Positions 27,336-38,740 are shown, counted from the first letter of the stretch. The stretch is 64,000 nucleotides of DNA from Dromiciops gliroides (GCF_019393635.1 NC_057862.1:154226562-154290561); one strand, 5' to 3'. Translations and numbers: made by a program. The notes: generated by a model not told the origin, from the sequence alone.

Positions 27336-27879
27336 TGTGTGGGATAGTGATAAGCTAGCCTCAGTTAGGTATGTCGAGTTCAGGTGGTTTTAGTTTAACA
27401 CCAGTTGTGAGCGCCTAGGCAAGTCACTACCTCAGTGCAACCAAAGTTACAGAATAATTATTTATGGAACTCAGTTATATCACAGGTCTGGATTAAAAAA
27501 ATATATAGCAGACATTGAAGACAGACTCCATTGAGAATGAGTTACTAACTGGGAGTCAAGTTAACATTTGGCTTTTTAAAAAGAAATCTTCAGCAAGATT
27601 CTTTTACTTTGACAAAATTTGAGTTATTTGAATAATTTAGGATCCTAAACTGACTTTAACTGTACTGCTCATCTTAAATTCTGTGATCTTTCTGCTGCAC
27701 AGGTATATACATACTTTTGGATCAGAAAGGGAGGAAAACAATGTTACAGCTTCTAAATTTGTATTGGGGATTAGAGGTTAAAATGAAAAGAATAGGCTTG
27801 TGAGGCTCCCCAACTTTTCTGCATGTCCTTATGCTGCTGTAAGACGAGTGACTTATTACCTTAGGAACTATCAGGCCAA

Positions 27880-30571
27880 CCACAGCTGAGTTGAAATATT
27901 TATTTGCTGTATTACATGAGATAATTAGTCAAAAAGACCAAAGCCCATGTCATCATCTGATTCCTCTGATTCCTCTTTCTTAACTTCTTCTTTCTTCTCT
28001 TCAGCTGAAAAAGGACAAGATGAGATGCATGTATAAATATTTGAATTAAACTTAGAAGTGTTTCTTGAATGCTACTTCAAATAGTGCAAGAAAGCAGAGT
28101 CCTAAGTCTCCTGATATCTTCTTGTCACGTAGTGCAAATAGTGTATTTTTGCTTATTATGCTTTATTCTACCCAAATTTAATAAATTCTGTCATGGAGGA
28201 TGATACATAACATAGACAAGGCACTCAGTGACCTGGCCTGTACATCCCTGATCCTTAAAGCTGTAAAGTATGGTGACTACATCTAGTTTCAGAGATCAGA
28301 GAAAAGATGCTTACCAGGGGCAGCACCAGCAGCAGGGGCAGCACCCCCAGGAGGAGCAGCACCAGGGGCTGGGGCAGCCCCACCAACTCCTACATTGCAG
28401 ATGAGACTTCCAATGTCAATGTTGGCCAGGGCCTACAACCACACAAACGGCAATTAAATATTAGCTGTTCAGTTCATCTTTATTTTTATGGGTTATTTAG
28501 GCCAGCTCTCCATTTGTGAGGACAAGAGATTCTGAGGTATTCTAGAAACAGGGCAAAGAGAAGATGGGTGGAACATGAAGATGAAAAATTAGAATAACTT
28601 CAAACGTTCCCTATTTGCTTCATTTTATTTCTGTAGGCCATTCAAAGCCATGACAATCTTGTGCTTAGTATAATATAAAACAAGCTTGTCATACCCGACA
28701 TAGAAATATACAGTAGTAGTATTGTAGAGTGACATGTATTTTTGTTCTTACAATCTACTAGACCAAGGCTGCCTTACCTTTGCAAAGAGACCAGGCCAGA
28801 ATGGTTCAACATTTACACCTGCTGCTTTAATGAGGGCATTGATTTTATCCTCCTGTAACAAAGCAATAAAATGATATTTATAAGTCACTTTGCTGATAAT
28901 GTGGCATATAAGCTTTCCAGAACATATCGACTATTAGATAGTATACCACTGGACAGATTCATTGGGTCCAAACATGCTGTCAAATAAGAACATGTTATAC
29001 AACACTTCAAAGTTGATCAAAGCAGCATCATACCCAGAAAGATCTGGAATCAAAGGACTTGGGTTCAAATCCTGCCTCCTAATATTCTCATAATGATAGC
29101 ATTTATATTTTGTCCACAAATGTCAGGCACTTTACAAATATCTCCTTTGAACCTCACAGCAAGTCCTTCGAGGTCGGTTCTATTATCTCCATTTTTATAA
29201 CTGAAACTGGCAAATAGGTTACATGATTTCTCTAATGTCACACTGCTAGTGTCAAAAGTTGTCCTTGAACTCAGGTCTTTCTGGCTCCTAGATCCTTGGC
29301 TCTCTACACTTAAACCTAGAAAGCTGCCCGTTTTAACTCTGGACAAGACAAAATGCTTTATATAAGTGGCCTTGTTTGGTCCTCAGAATTCTTGTTAAAA
29401 GAGCAAATTTTACTCCCACTTGAAAGACAAGAATGCTAAATGAGTAGCGCTGGGTCACATAGTGTCCGGAAGTGGAATTCAAACTGTTTCCTAATTCCCA
29501 AGTCCTTGTTCCATTCCATCTATCGAAATGTCTTTTTGGCTTTGAGTTTCCATATTTCTTAATTGAGTGGGTTGAAAAGAATATGCCAGAGGCATATTTC
29601 ATGGCTTACTGAATTTTCTTCCAACCGGATCTATGGAACTCAGCTGCTAGGTGGTGACACGAATAGACCCTAATTCAAATCCAGCTTCTGACACGTAGCT
29701 CTATAACCCAGGTAAGTCACTCAACTTGCTGCCTCGTTTAACTCATCTGTAAAATGGGGCAACGACGATACTAGCTCTTTCCCAGGATCAAATGAGACAA
29801 TACCGACGCGGCGCCTGGCACACAGTAGGTGCGTTATTACATATCAGCGCCGTTGCTTGGCAGCTTCCTCGGAGAAAGCCTCTGATACCAGGCACGGCCC
29901 CTAACTCAATGCACCTGAGACTGCTCAAGGTGGATGGGGGCGGGGGGGGGGGGGCGCAGCGTCGCTCCAGAAACCTGAGCAGGCAGGCGTTAACACGGGG
30001 GAGGGGGAGCTGCTTTTAGGGTCCGGCGGGTCCCCCACCCCGCCTTCCCTCTGCTTTCCGGCCGCGAGCCTGTCCATCCTGCGTCACGCTCCTGTAAAGA
30101 CCTCAATCCCTGTAAGGCCGAATCCCGAGGTTTGGAGGTCACCGGGACCCATTCCCAAGGAAACTGAGGCCGGGCCCTGAGACTTGTCCCAGGTCACCGG
30201 AGGGGCCCGAGTGAGGGGTCAGGAGAGGGTCAGAGTCGGGATTTGAATCCAGAGCCTCAGATTACAAGCGCTGTGCTCTGCTTCCAGTCACCTTGCCGGG
30301 AGCGGGCGGGGCGCCCCGCAGCCCGAGGCTCAGTCCCCGCGGGCGGCCGGGGCCAGACCCGACCGACCCCATGGCTCACCGTGACCGTGACTTCATCGTC
30401 GTGCAGGATGAGGGCCGAGTAGATGCAGGCGAGCTCGGAGACGGAGGCCATTTCAGGGGCTGCCTGGTCTGATGCTAGCCGCCGGCTGAAGTGAGCTTCA
30501 GCCTCACCCCAACGCAGCCTTAGCTTCCTGGGAAGGACCGAGCACCTTTACATGCAAACGGCGAGGAGGGG
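27880..30571 (-). CDS. RPLP1-like: RPLP1 copy B: second intact, intron-bearing ribosomal protein P1 gene
   Basis: In transcript order, coding exons are 30451-30380, 28852-28778, 28432-28315 and 28004-27925: 345 bases, 114 residues plus TAA, the same length as human P1. The protein starts [20 protein letters not shown] and has ALANIDIGSL, nearer to human than copy A, and ends [13 protein letters not shown]. All GT-AG sites and all phases equal those of copy A, so it arose by DNA duplication, not retroposition. The hinge is three bases shorter than in A. The 5' UTR shares gaagctaaggc, gcgttggggtgag and cagccggcggctagca with A or with human RPLP1. Poly(A) signal at 27904-27899 (minus). It faces copy A tail to tail across 3.8 kb. 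Nothing suggests a pseudogene; expression is not known from sequence alone. Confidence 0.95.
27925..28004 (-). CDS. RPLP1-like: RPLP1 copy B exon 4, acidic C-terminus
   Basis: Completes Ala, then [18 protein letters not shown] and MGFGLFD, stop TAA at 27927-27925. Acceptor cctttttcag. Confidence 0.96.
28315..28432 (-). CDS. RPLP1-like: RPLP1 copy B exon 3, hinge
   Basis: [18 protein letters not shown] followed by a hinge rich in Ala, Gly and Pro that ends GAAP plus one base. Acceptor ggttgtag, donor CCTG|gtaagc. Confidence 0.95.
28778..28852 (-). CDS. RPLP1-like: RPLP1 copy B exon 2
   Basis: 25 codons; five base differences from copy A exon 2, none changing the protein. Acceptor gttacag, donor AAG|gtaagg. 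Confidence 0.96.
28853..30379 (-). other. RPLP1 copy B intron 1 with MIR relics
   Basis: MIR-family remnants lie at about 29,040-29,330, 29,385-29,535, 29,640-29,850 and 30,150-30,300. The last sits inside the CpG-rich zone. A G run at about 29,939-29,954 lies in a G-rich stretch. Confidence 0.6.
30380..30451 (-). CDS. RPLP1-like: RPLP1 copy B exon 1, coding part
   Basis: ATG at 30451-30449; 24 codons, [20 protein letters not shown] then VTVT; donor ACG|gtgagc. It differs from copy A by one extra codon (Ser3) and six synonymous changes. Confidence 0.95.
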
Positions 30572-30700
30572 CGAAGCAGCGCGGCGCTTGCGCAGAGGCG
30601 CCGCCGAGACCGGGGCGCCGCCGGCCCCGCGGCCAATCAGCGCCCGGCTCCGGGCGGAAAGGGCGGGGCGGCTGCCGCCCCAGGGCCCCAGATCCGCAAG
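30452..30700 (-). promoter_or_regulatory. RPLP1 copy B promoter and 5' UTR
   Basis: On the minus strand an inverted CCAAT box (attgg) is at 30637-30633, in the same orientation and local context (gattggcc) as in copy A. GC boxes (gggcggggcgg) lie at about 30,661-30,671. A pyrimidine stretch cccctcctc at 30571-30563 is the likely TOP-like start. No TATA-like element is seen, unlike copy A. The whole area is CpG-dense, from about 29,780 to 30,760. Confidence 0.65.
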
Positions 30701-30759
30701 GGCCGGAGAGCCGAGGCCTCCGCGGCTCATCCTCGCCTTGTACTGCCCCTGAGTCGCCA

Positions 30760-32030
30760 CGAGGAGGCAGTGTTCCCTGCCACGCCTTCCTCTGCTATCA
30801 TCTATGTTTTCTCAATCTAACCTATCAATCAACCCACTTCTCATTGCTGCCTTCCGATACAGAAGTCATAATAGAGTTGATCGGCCTCCATCTCGCTTCC
30901 TCTCTACCCCCCTCTTTTCTTTCTATGAGAAGCTCTAGGCTCTGATGAACCGAACTTCCACCACAGCCGGGAGACTGGTACCAGGACGCTAGGAAAACTT
31001 TCCATCAGGGTATAGCAACTTCCCGTACAGTTGGCTCGGGACATGACCCACCCTCTAGAGGATAACTGTCCCTTTTTCTCTTGGCGGATGCTCCCGCCAA
31101 TTTACTGGATGCCATCCAGTAAATTAGAACAGATAGAAGGGGGGAAAGAAGGAAAAAGCAAATGACGACATGCAAAAAGGGGGGAATACTGCACAGTACA
31201 GGCTAGATCTCGTGGATTATGCCGAACTCGCCCGGGTCTGATCAGCCACAGTCGCACTCGCCCTAAGGACTCTAACTCAGCGATGTCATTTTGGTCCTCC
31301 TTCCTCCAGAACTAACGGTATAGAGCCCTGGTTCTGGAATCAGGGACTGGGTTCAAATGTTGCCCCTGAAATTTACTACCCCTGTGAATTGCACGTATTC
31401 TCTCTGGATCTCATCTTTTCTTTTGTAAAATGAGGGGGTTGGACTCCATGGGCTCTGAGGATCTATGATTCTGTGGGTGGACTAGGAGGAGAATTATTGT
31501 AAGGGATGGAGTGGGATGGGGGGAATACAGAAAGGAAGAGTACATAAAGCATTTTCAAGTACTGAGTGGTAGAAGACATGAGAAATCAGCTTGCACATCC
31601 CCTGTGTGAGTGCCACACTATCAGATTCTAATGTCAGAATCGTTTTCTGGGCAGTTTCCTGCTCTTATAGCTTCTATTTATTTGTTTAGGTAAATCTAAA
31701 TACAAGCAGCCTGGCTTGTTTGAATTAGGGAGGCCTGGGTTCGAGTTCTGCCTCTGAGAATTACTGGCTATGTGACCCTGGGCAAATAGAACACTTTCAG
31801 TGCTTAGATAAGTCTCTTTAAGATTGTAAAGTGCAGAGAAGTGCTGACCTGCCTTGACAGAAGTTTCCTCATCAAGGGAGTTCCTTTTATCAGTGATAAC
31901 ATAGCTTTAGTTTCTATTCTATTCCTTATATAAGTATCCTAGAAATCAGGAATCCCAGGGAAATAGCTGGAAGTCTATAGATTCTCCTTTCAAGACCACA
32001 CACTATCCACCATCCCCACAGGGAAATGTT
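30760..32030. other. Upstream of RPLP1 copy B: MIR relics and a double palindrome
   Basis: MIR-like (+) remnants at about 31,312-31,480 and 31,690-31,850. Palindromes at 31,081-31,125 are described in the findings. No coding signal. Confidence 0.55.
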
Positions 32031-32333
32031 TGGTTCCAATCATGAATGTGAAAGAGATGAGCTTGCTTATAAAATGGAAGAGGATAGCAGAATGGATTAG
32101 AAAATAGAGTCCAACAATATGCTGTTTATAAGAAATATACTTGAAACATGATTCACACAGTTAAAATAAGGGGCTGGTAAGTTATTCAAGTCAACTCAAA
32201 TAAATAGAGATAGCAGTCATGATCTCAGACAAAGTAACAATAAAAATAGACATGCTCTAAAGATTAGCATATTAGATACTACATTGCTTTAATCACCAAA
32301 GATGGCAAATTAATAACATACTTATTGACATCT

Positions 32334-32383
<50 letters not shown>

Positions 32384-33515
32384 CAATTGGGGCTAAGTGA
32401 CTTGCCCTGGGTCACACAGCTAGTAAGTGTCAAGGGTCTGAGGCCTGATTTGAACTCAGGTCCTCCTGAATACAAGGCCGGTGCTCTATCCACTGTGCCA
32501 CCAGCTGCCCTGACATCTTAATACTTAAATGAAAAGTTTATCAGGAAGAAGTGGACAGTAAAACCATAGTTAGTGGTAAAGACTTAAATGTACTGCTTTC
32601 ACATTTACGCAAACCAACAAAAAGATAAAGAAGAAAGAAGTTAAGGACCTGAGTAGAATTTTGGAAAAGTTGGATAGAACAGCAATTATTAGCAATTACT
32701 TAATAGGAACAGAAAGGAATATACATGCATACAGAGAGAAAGAGAGAGAGAGAGATCTCAATGGTGCATTTTAAAGGTGCACCTTTACAAAAATTGACCA
32801 CGTTTTAGGGCCTAAAAATCTCTCAAATTCAGAGTAGCAGAAATACATAATACATCCTTTAATGACTGTAGCAAAATACCATTTATGTACAATAAAGGGT
32901 CTCAGAAGAAAGGATTAAAAATTAAAGACTAAATAATTTAATCCTAAATATTTGATGGAAGAAAAAAACAAATCATAGAAACAATATATAATTGCATCAA
33001 AGAAAATTACAATGAGACAATATACCAAAAATTTTGGGAAGCAACCAATGCAGTCTTCAGAGAGAAATTCGTATCACTAAACATCCTTTTCAGCAAAAGA
33101 GAGAACAGATCGATGAACTGGCTAAGCAACTAAAACAAAATCCTAGAGAAGCAACAAATCAAAATCTTCAGCTGAATGCCAAAATAAATTTCTTGAAAGT
33201 TGAAGAGACTGAAATGTTGAAAACAAACAAAAAACCCTATTAATTGATAAATAAAACCAGGAACTTAAAAAAACTAACAAATTAACTGGCTAATTTGATT
33301 TTCTAAAAGAGAAGAAAACCAAGTTGCCAGTAAAAATAAAAAAGAATTCATAAATGAATACAGATGAAAAATATTCACTATAAGAAATGAGACTATAACA
33401 ACATTAAAATATTAAATACTATGATCAGATTGCATTTATATCAGAAATGAAGGGTTGGTTCAACTTAAGGAAAACTATAAACATTAAACCATATTAGGAT
33501 CAATAACAACAAAAT
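32030..33515 (+). mobile_element. Decayed L1 LINE, ORF2 region
   Basis: Fragments read as L1 ORF2: 33,034-33,240 has REIRITKHPFQQKREQIDELA, and 33,440-33,490 has KGWFNLRKTINI, the reverse transcriptase region preceding the catalytic core. Many stops and an internal loss make it a relic. It contains a younger reverse SINE at 32.3-32.5 kb. Confidence 0.75.
32335..32510 (-). mobile_element. WSINE1-like CORE-SINE with (TG)n tail
   Basis: Duplication tgacatctt at 32326-32334 and 32511-32519 encloses both the SINE and a (TG)n run of about 44 bases at 32,339-32,382, in the place of the usual T tail. Confidence 0.9.
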
Positions 33516-33970
33516 TACTTGATGCAGAGGAAAGTGAGAAGAATTGGAAGAACTACTCAGAAAATGCCCACGTTATGGTAAATCGAAACAACTTTGAAAA
33601 GCTTAAGAAACTTGATCAATCAAAGCACTGATGATGAAACGTTACAAAAATATGATGGTTTCAAGGTGCAGAATGAGACATAGATACATAGATTTTCAAA
33701 TGTGGCCAGTGCATATATGTGTCGTCCCCCAGCACTGAGGGTTAAATGATTTGCCCAGGGTCACACAGCTAGTTAAGTGTCAAGTGTCTAAGGCCAGATT
33801 TGAACTCAGGTCCTCCTGAATCCAGGACTGGTGCTTTATCCACTGCACCACCTATCTGCTGCCCTATACATGTGTTTTGATTGCATGTTTTCTATATGAG
33901 TTGGGGTTTTTTGTGTGTCAGGTTGGGGAGGGGAATTAACAATATGATGGTTAAAAAAAAAAGATAAAAG
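33516..33970. repeat. Interspersed repeat tail with a SINE inside
   Basis: Sequence such as gatgatgaaac and aggtgcagaatgagacatag recalls a common marsupial repeat, family not certain. A reverse WSINE1-like SINE occupies about 33,725-33,864. Confidence 0.5.
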
Positions 33971-34043
33971 TAATAAGGTGTTAAAAAAAATGAGCCAAAA
34001 TAAACAGAAGGAAGTTCAGAGAGAAACAGATAAGTAGGATAGG

Positions 34044-34210
34044 TTTTTTAAATTTTTATTATTTTTTAAATTTCTTAGTGAGGCAATTGGGGTCAAGTGA
34101 CTTGCTCAGGGTCACACAGCTAGTAAGTGTTAAGTTTCTGAGGCCGGATTTGAACTTAGGTCCTCCTGACTCCAGGGCCGGTGCTCTATCCACTGCACCA
34201 CCTAGCTGCC
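34044..34210 (-). mobile_element. WSINE1-like CORE-SINE
   Basis: Reverse full-length copy with an AT-rich tail. Confidence 0.9.
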
Positions 34211-34223
34211 ACAAAATAAGGCT

Positions 34224-34404
34224 GCTTTTTTTTCTGTTTTTGTTGTTGTTGTTGTTGTTGTTGTTGTTTTCAGGGGCAGTGGAGGTTAAGTGACTTGTCC
34301 AGGGTCACACAGCTAGTGTGTCAAGTATCTGAGGCCAGATTTGAACTCAGGTCCTTCTCAATTCAGGTCCGGTGCTCTATCCACTGCACCACCTAGCTGC
34401 CCCC
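34224..34404 (-). mobile_element. CORE-SINE with (TTG)n tail
   Basis: Reverse copy just 13 bases after the previous SINE. Its tail is a (TTG)n run near 34,240-34,267. Confidence 0.88.
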
Positions 34405-34600
34405 CAGAGCAGATATTTTTAACCTGAGGTCCATCAACTTGTTTTTATAAGTATTTAGTCAACTGTATTCCAATATAATTTATTTCTTTCATAATCCTAT
34501 GTATTTTAGGTGTTTAAAAACATTGGTCTGAGGAAGGGTCCCTAGCCTTTACAAGACTGCCAAAAGGGTCTGTGATACAAAAACAGTTAAGAATCACCAG
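34405..34600 (-). repeat. hAT DNA transposon relic
   Basis: Same general sequence as the 8158-8357 element but heavily diverged (atttttaacctgaggtcc at one end, cagttaagaatcacc at the other). Confidence 0.55.
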
Positions 34601-34669
34601 AAAATAACTATACCTTTGGAGGTACTTCGATGCTCTTCATTAGAAGTCTTTGCCCCCGGGGGGGGGGGG

Positions 34670-34843
34670 GCCCGCAGCTAGGTGGCACAGTGGATAAAGC
34701 ACCAGCCCTGGATTCAGGAGGACCTGAGTTCAAATTCGGCCTCAGATACTTGACACTTACTAGCTGTGTGACCCTGGGTAAGTCAGTTAACCCCAAATGC
34801 CTCACCAAGAAGAAGAAGAAGAAGAAGAAAAAGAAGAAGAAGA
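34670..34843 (+). mobile_element. WSINE1-like CORE-SINE with (AAG)n tail
   Basis: Forward copy after a G run (34,660-34,671); tail made of AAG units. Confidence 0.9.
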
Positions 34844-34849
34844 TTGGCT

Positions 34850-35510
34850 GTCCATTTGTCAGAGATCATTTATCTAGGATTGGACTAAAGCTAAAATACC
34901 ATCTAGTTCATTCACCCTCCCCCAATGTTATGGATGATGAAACTGGGGTCCAGAGAGGTTAAGGTCTTTGCCTCAAGGTCACATGGCTATTCAGTGCAAG
35001 AGCTGAGGTTTGAATGCAGGTCTTCAAAGTCAGTGTCCTCTCTATTGTTCATCATTGGATGTTGAAAGTATTCTTGGTCAGGTATACCTTGGCCAAATGG
35101 ACTTAAATATCCCTGCCAAATCTGAGATTTTTGTGAACATCATAGAAAGGGCCTCTTTATGGGCTCCATCGCTCAATTGAATTGAGAAACCTAAATCTCT
35201 TTGCCCAAGGAAGTTTTAAAGAATTCCTTTTCTTCTGGGTGATGTTGGCTTCGTGCTGCCCTCCTGTGGCAAGTCTTTGGAATGACGAGTTAGGTCGCTG
35301 GCTGACTAGCTTGCTGGTCCTCTCTAGTGACTGAAGATCCTTAAATTGTTAGGACAAATTTAAAAATGAAGGAATGTAGTTTGGGCCATAGTGCTTGGAG
35401 ATATGGGGCAAGTGGGCCGAGGATGAGTGAAGGAAGTAGCCCAGGCACACGTGTATGGTGAAGAGATTATGAATCTCAGAGTTGGCAAGGAGGGATGAAG
35501 TATTGCTTAA
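34850..35510. other. Unassigned DNA with MIR relic
   Basis: A MIR-like (-) remnant at about 34,920-35,050 (gatgatgaaactggggtcc). Otherwise nothing recognised. Confidence 0.5.
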
Positions 35511-35525
35511 GAACTAACAAGGTGT

Positions 35526-35674
35526 GGGGCAGCTAGGTGGCGCAGTGGATAGAGCACCGGCCCTGGAGTCAGGAGAACCTGAGTTCAAATCCGGCCTCAG
35601 ACACATAACACTTACTAGCTGTGTGACCCTGGGCAAGTCACTTAACCCCAATTGCCTCACTAAAAAAGAAAAAA
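35526..35674 (+). mobile_element. WSINE1-like CORE-SINE, very close to consensus
   Basis: Long 17-base duplication aagaactaacaaggtgt at 35509-35525 and 35675-35691 with little body divergence, so it looks young. Confidence 0.96.
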
Positions 35675-36179
35675 AAGAACTAACAAGGTGTCAATAGTAG
35701 TCACTGAGAGGGAAACAATAAGAGCTAGAAGAGAGAGCAGAAGTGTCTCAAAGTCTCAAAGCTGCTTTGGGATGCAGGGGGTTCACTTTCACTGGAGGTC
35801 TTCAAGTGGAATGGGGGTGGCCTGCTGGCAATGTTGTAGCAGGAATTCAGGTTGGGTCAGACCAGATGACCTCTGAAGTTCCTTCCAATTCTAGGATTCT
35901 GTTGGGCTCCATGTGTAAAGCCCTCTGGAGCCCAATGACTTTTGTATTGCAGTTTAGTAAAAATAGAACCAGATTGTGTCAAAATCCTGCCTACCAAAGG
36001 TACTCACCAGGAATAATTAGGTCTTGGCTTACAGCATTTTTCTGCTGTGTAGATCATATCTCTTCCTTGTCTTAGTACATAGTCTTGGAGAGTTGCTGTG
36101 GCTGGAAAAATTCATCACCTGGTAATGTTCCTTTCTGAAATTAGCAAGGCTTGGATGATAGACATACAGTGCATTATTG

Positions 36180-36345
36180 GGCCTATGCTGGAGGCTATGT
36201 GGTCAAGTGGAAAGAGAACCACATTTGGAGTCAAAGGAACCAAGTTCAAATCCTGATTCAGTTACTGTGTTATCTTAGGCAAATTACTTAATCTCCCTGA
36301 GCCTTAGTTTCCTCATCTGTAAAATGAGGGGTTGCAAAGACTCCA
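36180..36345 (+). repeat. MIR relic
   Basis: Contains gtttcctcatctgtaaaatg and a recognisable MIR 5' half. Confidence 0.7.
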
Positions 36346-36354
36346 GTTTTTGGG

Positions 36355-36685
36355 ATGAAAATTAATTGTTTGACAAAAATTGCTGGGAAAACTGGAAAAC
36401 AGTATGGCAGAAACTAGGTATAGACCAGTATCTCACATGACATTCTAAAATAAGGTTGAAACAGGTGCATGATTTAGACACAAAAGGTGATACCATAGGT
36501 AAATTAGGAGAGGAAGGAATAGTTTACTTGTCAGATCTATGGAGACGGGAAGAAATTATGACCAAACAAGAGACAGAGAACATTATGAAATGCAAAATCA
36601 TTTTGATTACATTAAATTAAAACGGCTTTGCACAAACAAAACCAATGCAATCAATACTAGAAGTAAAGCAGAAAGCTAACAGAGG
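36355..36685 (+). mobile_element. L1 ORF2 fragment
   Basis: Reads DYIKLKRLCTNKTNA and AES, aligning with the L1 ORF2 segment also seen at 2019 (minus). 5'-truncated and decayed. Confidence 0.7.
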
Positions 36686-37330
36686 TACCCACTGCTTTTC
36701 ACTCTCACCACAGTGGTCCTTTTACTCAAGGGCTCCGGACTCCAGAGGCCCTGGGTTCTCAATGTTGAAGACACTGGGGACAATGAAACAGTGACCCTGC
36801 ATCAGACATTCGGGCCTGTGTGGTCAGGTTGCCCATCTCCAGCTCTGGCAGCCTTCAGCACTCCCAGGTGCATGGAGCCATTGAGGTAGATTTAGTTCCC
36901 ACTTCTGGTAGGAGCTTCTTCTCTATTGACTGGGGTAGCATCCACTCTGGAGAGAATGTCCCTATGGCACCCTGAGAAGGAGCCTAACCTTGGAATAGGA
37001 ATGGGACAGAAGTGATAGGAGTATGGATCCTCCCAGGAAGCAGGAGGCTGGCACAGAGAGGACACCTTGTGGATCACAAAGGACAGCCCAGGAGGCCTGG
37101 GGTGGGATCCAACTTTCATACACATTGTGTGGTACTGAAAGTAATACTGTTTTGTTTTGTTTTAGTGGAAAAACAACTACAACAAACAAACCATGGTTTA
37201 GAAAGGACTGGGAAGTGGCCAAATAATTTAAATATGTTGAGGATAATAATAACAAAAACAGCTTACATTCATGTAGTGTTTTCAAGTTAGCCAAATGGTT
37301 TGTTTACCTTATTTCGTTTGTGCCTCACAA
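36686..37330. other. Unassigned DNA
   Basis: Overlapping open frames up to 110 codons run on both strands, none recognisable. No repeat identified. Confidence 0.45.
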
Positions 37331-37343
37331 CTACTTGGGAGGT

Positions 37344-37513
37344 GGGGGCAGCTAGGTGGCACAGTGGATAAAGCACAGGCCCTGGATTCAGGAGGACCTG
37401 AGTTCAAATCCAGCCTCAGACACTTGACACTTACTAGCTGTGTGACCCTGGGCAAGTCACTTAACCCTTTTTGCCCCATAAAAAAGCCCAAAAAACAAAA
37501 ACCAAAAAAACCA
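37344..37513 (+). mobile_element. WSINE1-like CORE-SINE
   Basis: Duplication acttgggagg at 37333-37342 and 37514-37523. Confidence 0.92.
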
Positions 37514-38205
37514 ACTTGGGAGGGATACTTCAGCTATTATCTCCATTTTACATAAAGAGATGCTAAAAGTCAGAGTGGTTAAATGCTATGACCATTTTTG
37601 CACAGCTAGATTAGAATCCAGGTCTTTCTGATTCCATGTCCAACACTCTATATACCAGGCTATCTGTCTTGCTTGCAAGTGTGGAGCTGTGGCCAGCTTT
37701 CTGAGCTGCCTACTGTCAAGGTTCTCTGGGTGGGACCTGTGGATAAATGTGGAGAAAATCACAACCTCCCCCCACCTCCCCCACACACAAAGGAACTGGT
37801 GCTCTTCATGCCTGGTGTCCTGGCACAAGGGTTCTAGTGGTGCCATTCACTAACCCAGAAGCAGATCCAAGGAGAAAGACTTGTTTGCACATTCACAAGT
37901 CAAGTGGAAAAGAAAAGCAGTTTGACTTGCTCTTATCTCCCATGTAATGTAGTTTGCACAATTGACTTTCTCTTTAGATCCTCAAATCTATTTTTTGTTA
38001 AAAAAATTAAGTTGGATTTATGAAAGATATTTTTTCTTCTTCTTAAGCACTCAGTTTATTTACAATCACAAAGGTGAACCTGAATTTCTTTGTTGCCAAA
38101 GAGGTTTAAAGAGGCCTGCACAATTGGTGTACACAGTTCTTCTGGCCAAAATGATGAAACTCATTGGGTTTCTCTACAGGAACTAGTTATAACTGTTTTT
38201 GAATG
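37514..38205. other. MIR relic and unassigned DNA
   Basis: The first 150 bases resemble a reversed MIR; the rest shows nothing recognised. Confidence 0.45.
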
Positions 38206-38740
38206 AGAGGCAGCTATATGGTGTACTGGATAGAGTACTTGACTTGGAGTCAAAAAAGTCCTGGGTACGAACCCAGCCTCAGGGGCAAATAAATCACTTA
38301 ACCCTCATTAACCCAAAACAAACCCAAACCAAATCAAACCCAAAGCCAGCCTCAGGTACTTACTAGTTGGGCAAGGACAATGATTTTAGGCAAGACACAT
38401 AATCTCTCTCAGCCTCAGTTTCTTCATCTGTAAAATGGGAATAATGATAGCACTTAACTCATAGGGTTGTTATGAGGGTCAAGTGAGATGGTATATGTTA
38501 AGTGCTTTGTAAAGCTTAAATGCTTTTTTTTTGGAAGTCTTTTTTGTTTGTTTTTGTGAGGCAATTGGAGTTAAGTGACTTGCCCAGGGTCACACAGTTA
38601 GTAAGTGTCAAGGGTCTGAGGCTGGATTTGAACTCAGGTCCTCCTGAATCCAGGGCTGATACCCTATCCACTGTGCCACCTAGCTGCCCGAAAGTGCTAT
38701 GTAAATGCTAACTAGTATTATTAATAAGGTCATAGAGAAA
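38206..38740 (+). repeat. MIR-family element with a nested SINE
   Basis: MIR-like (+) sequence from 38,206 to about 38,523 and its continuation at 38,690-38,735 (gtaaatgctaactagtatta) are split by a reverse WSINE1-like SINE at 38,524-38,689. Confidence 0.75.

Noticed and set aside
27925-30451. RPLP1 copy B as a processed pseudogene
   Set aside because: It has all three introns in the same phases, intact splice sites and its own promoter region, which a retrocopy would lack.
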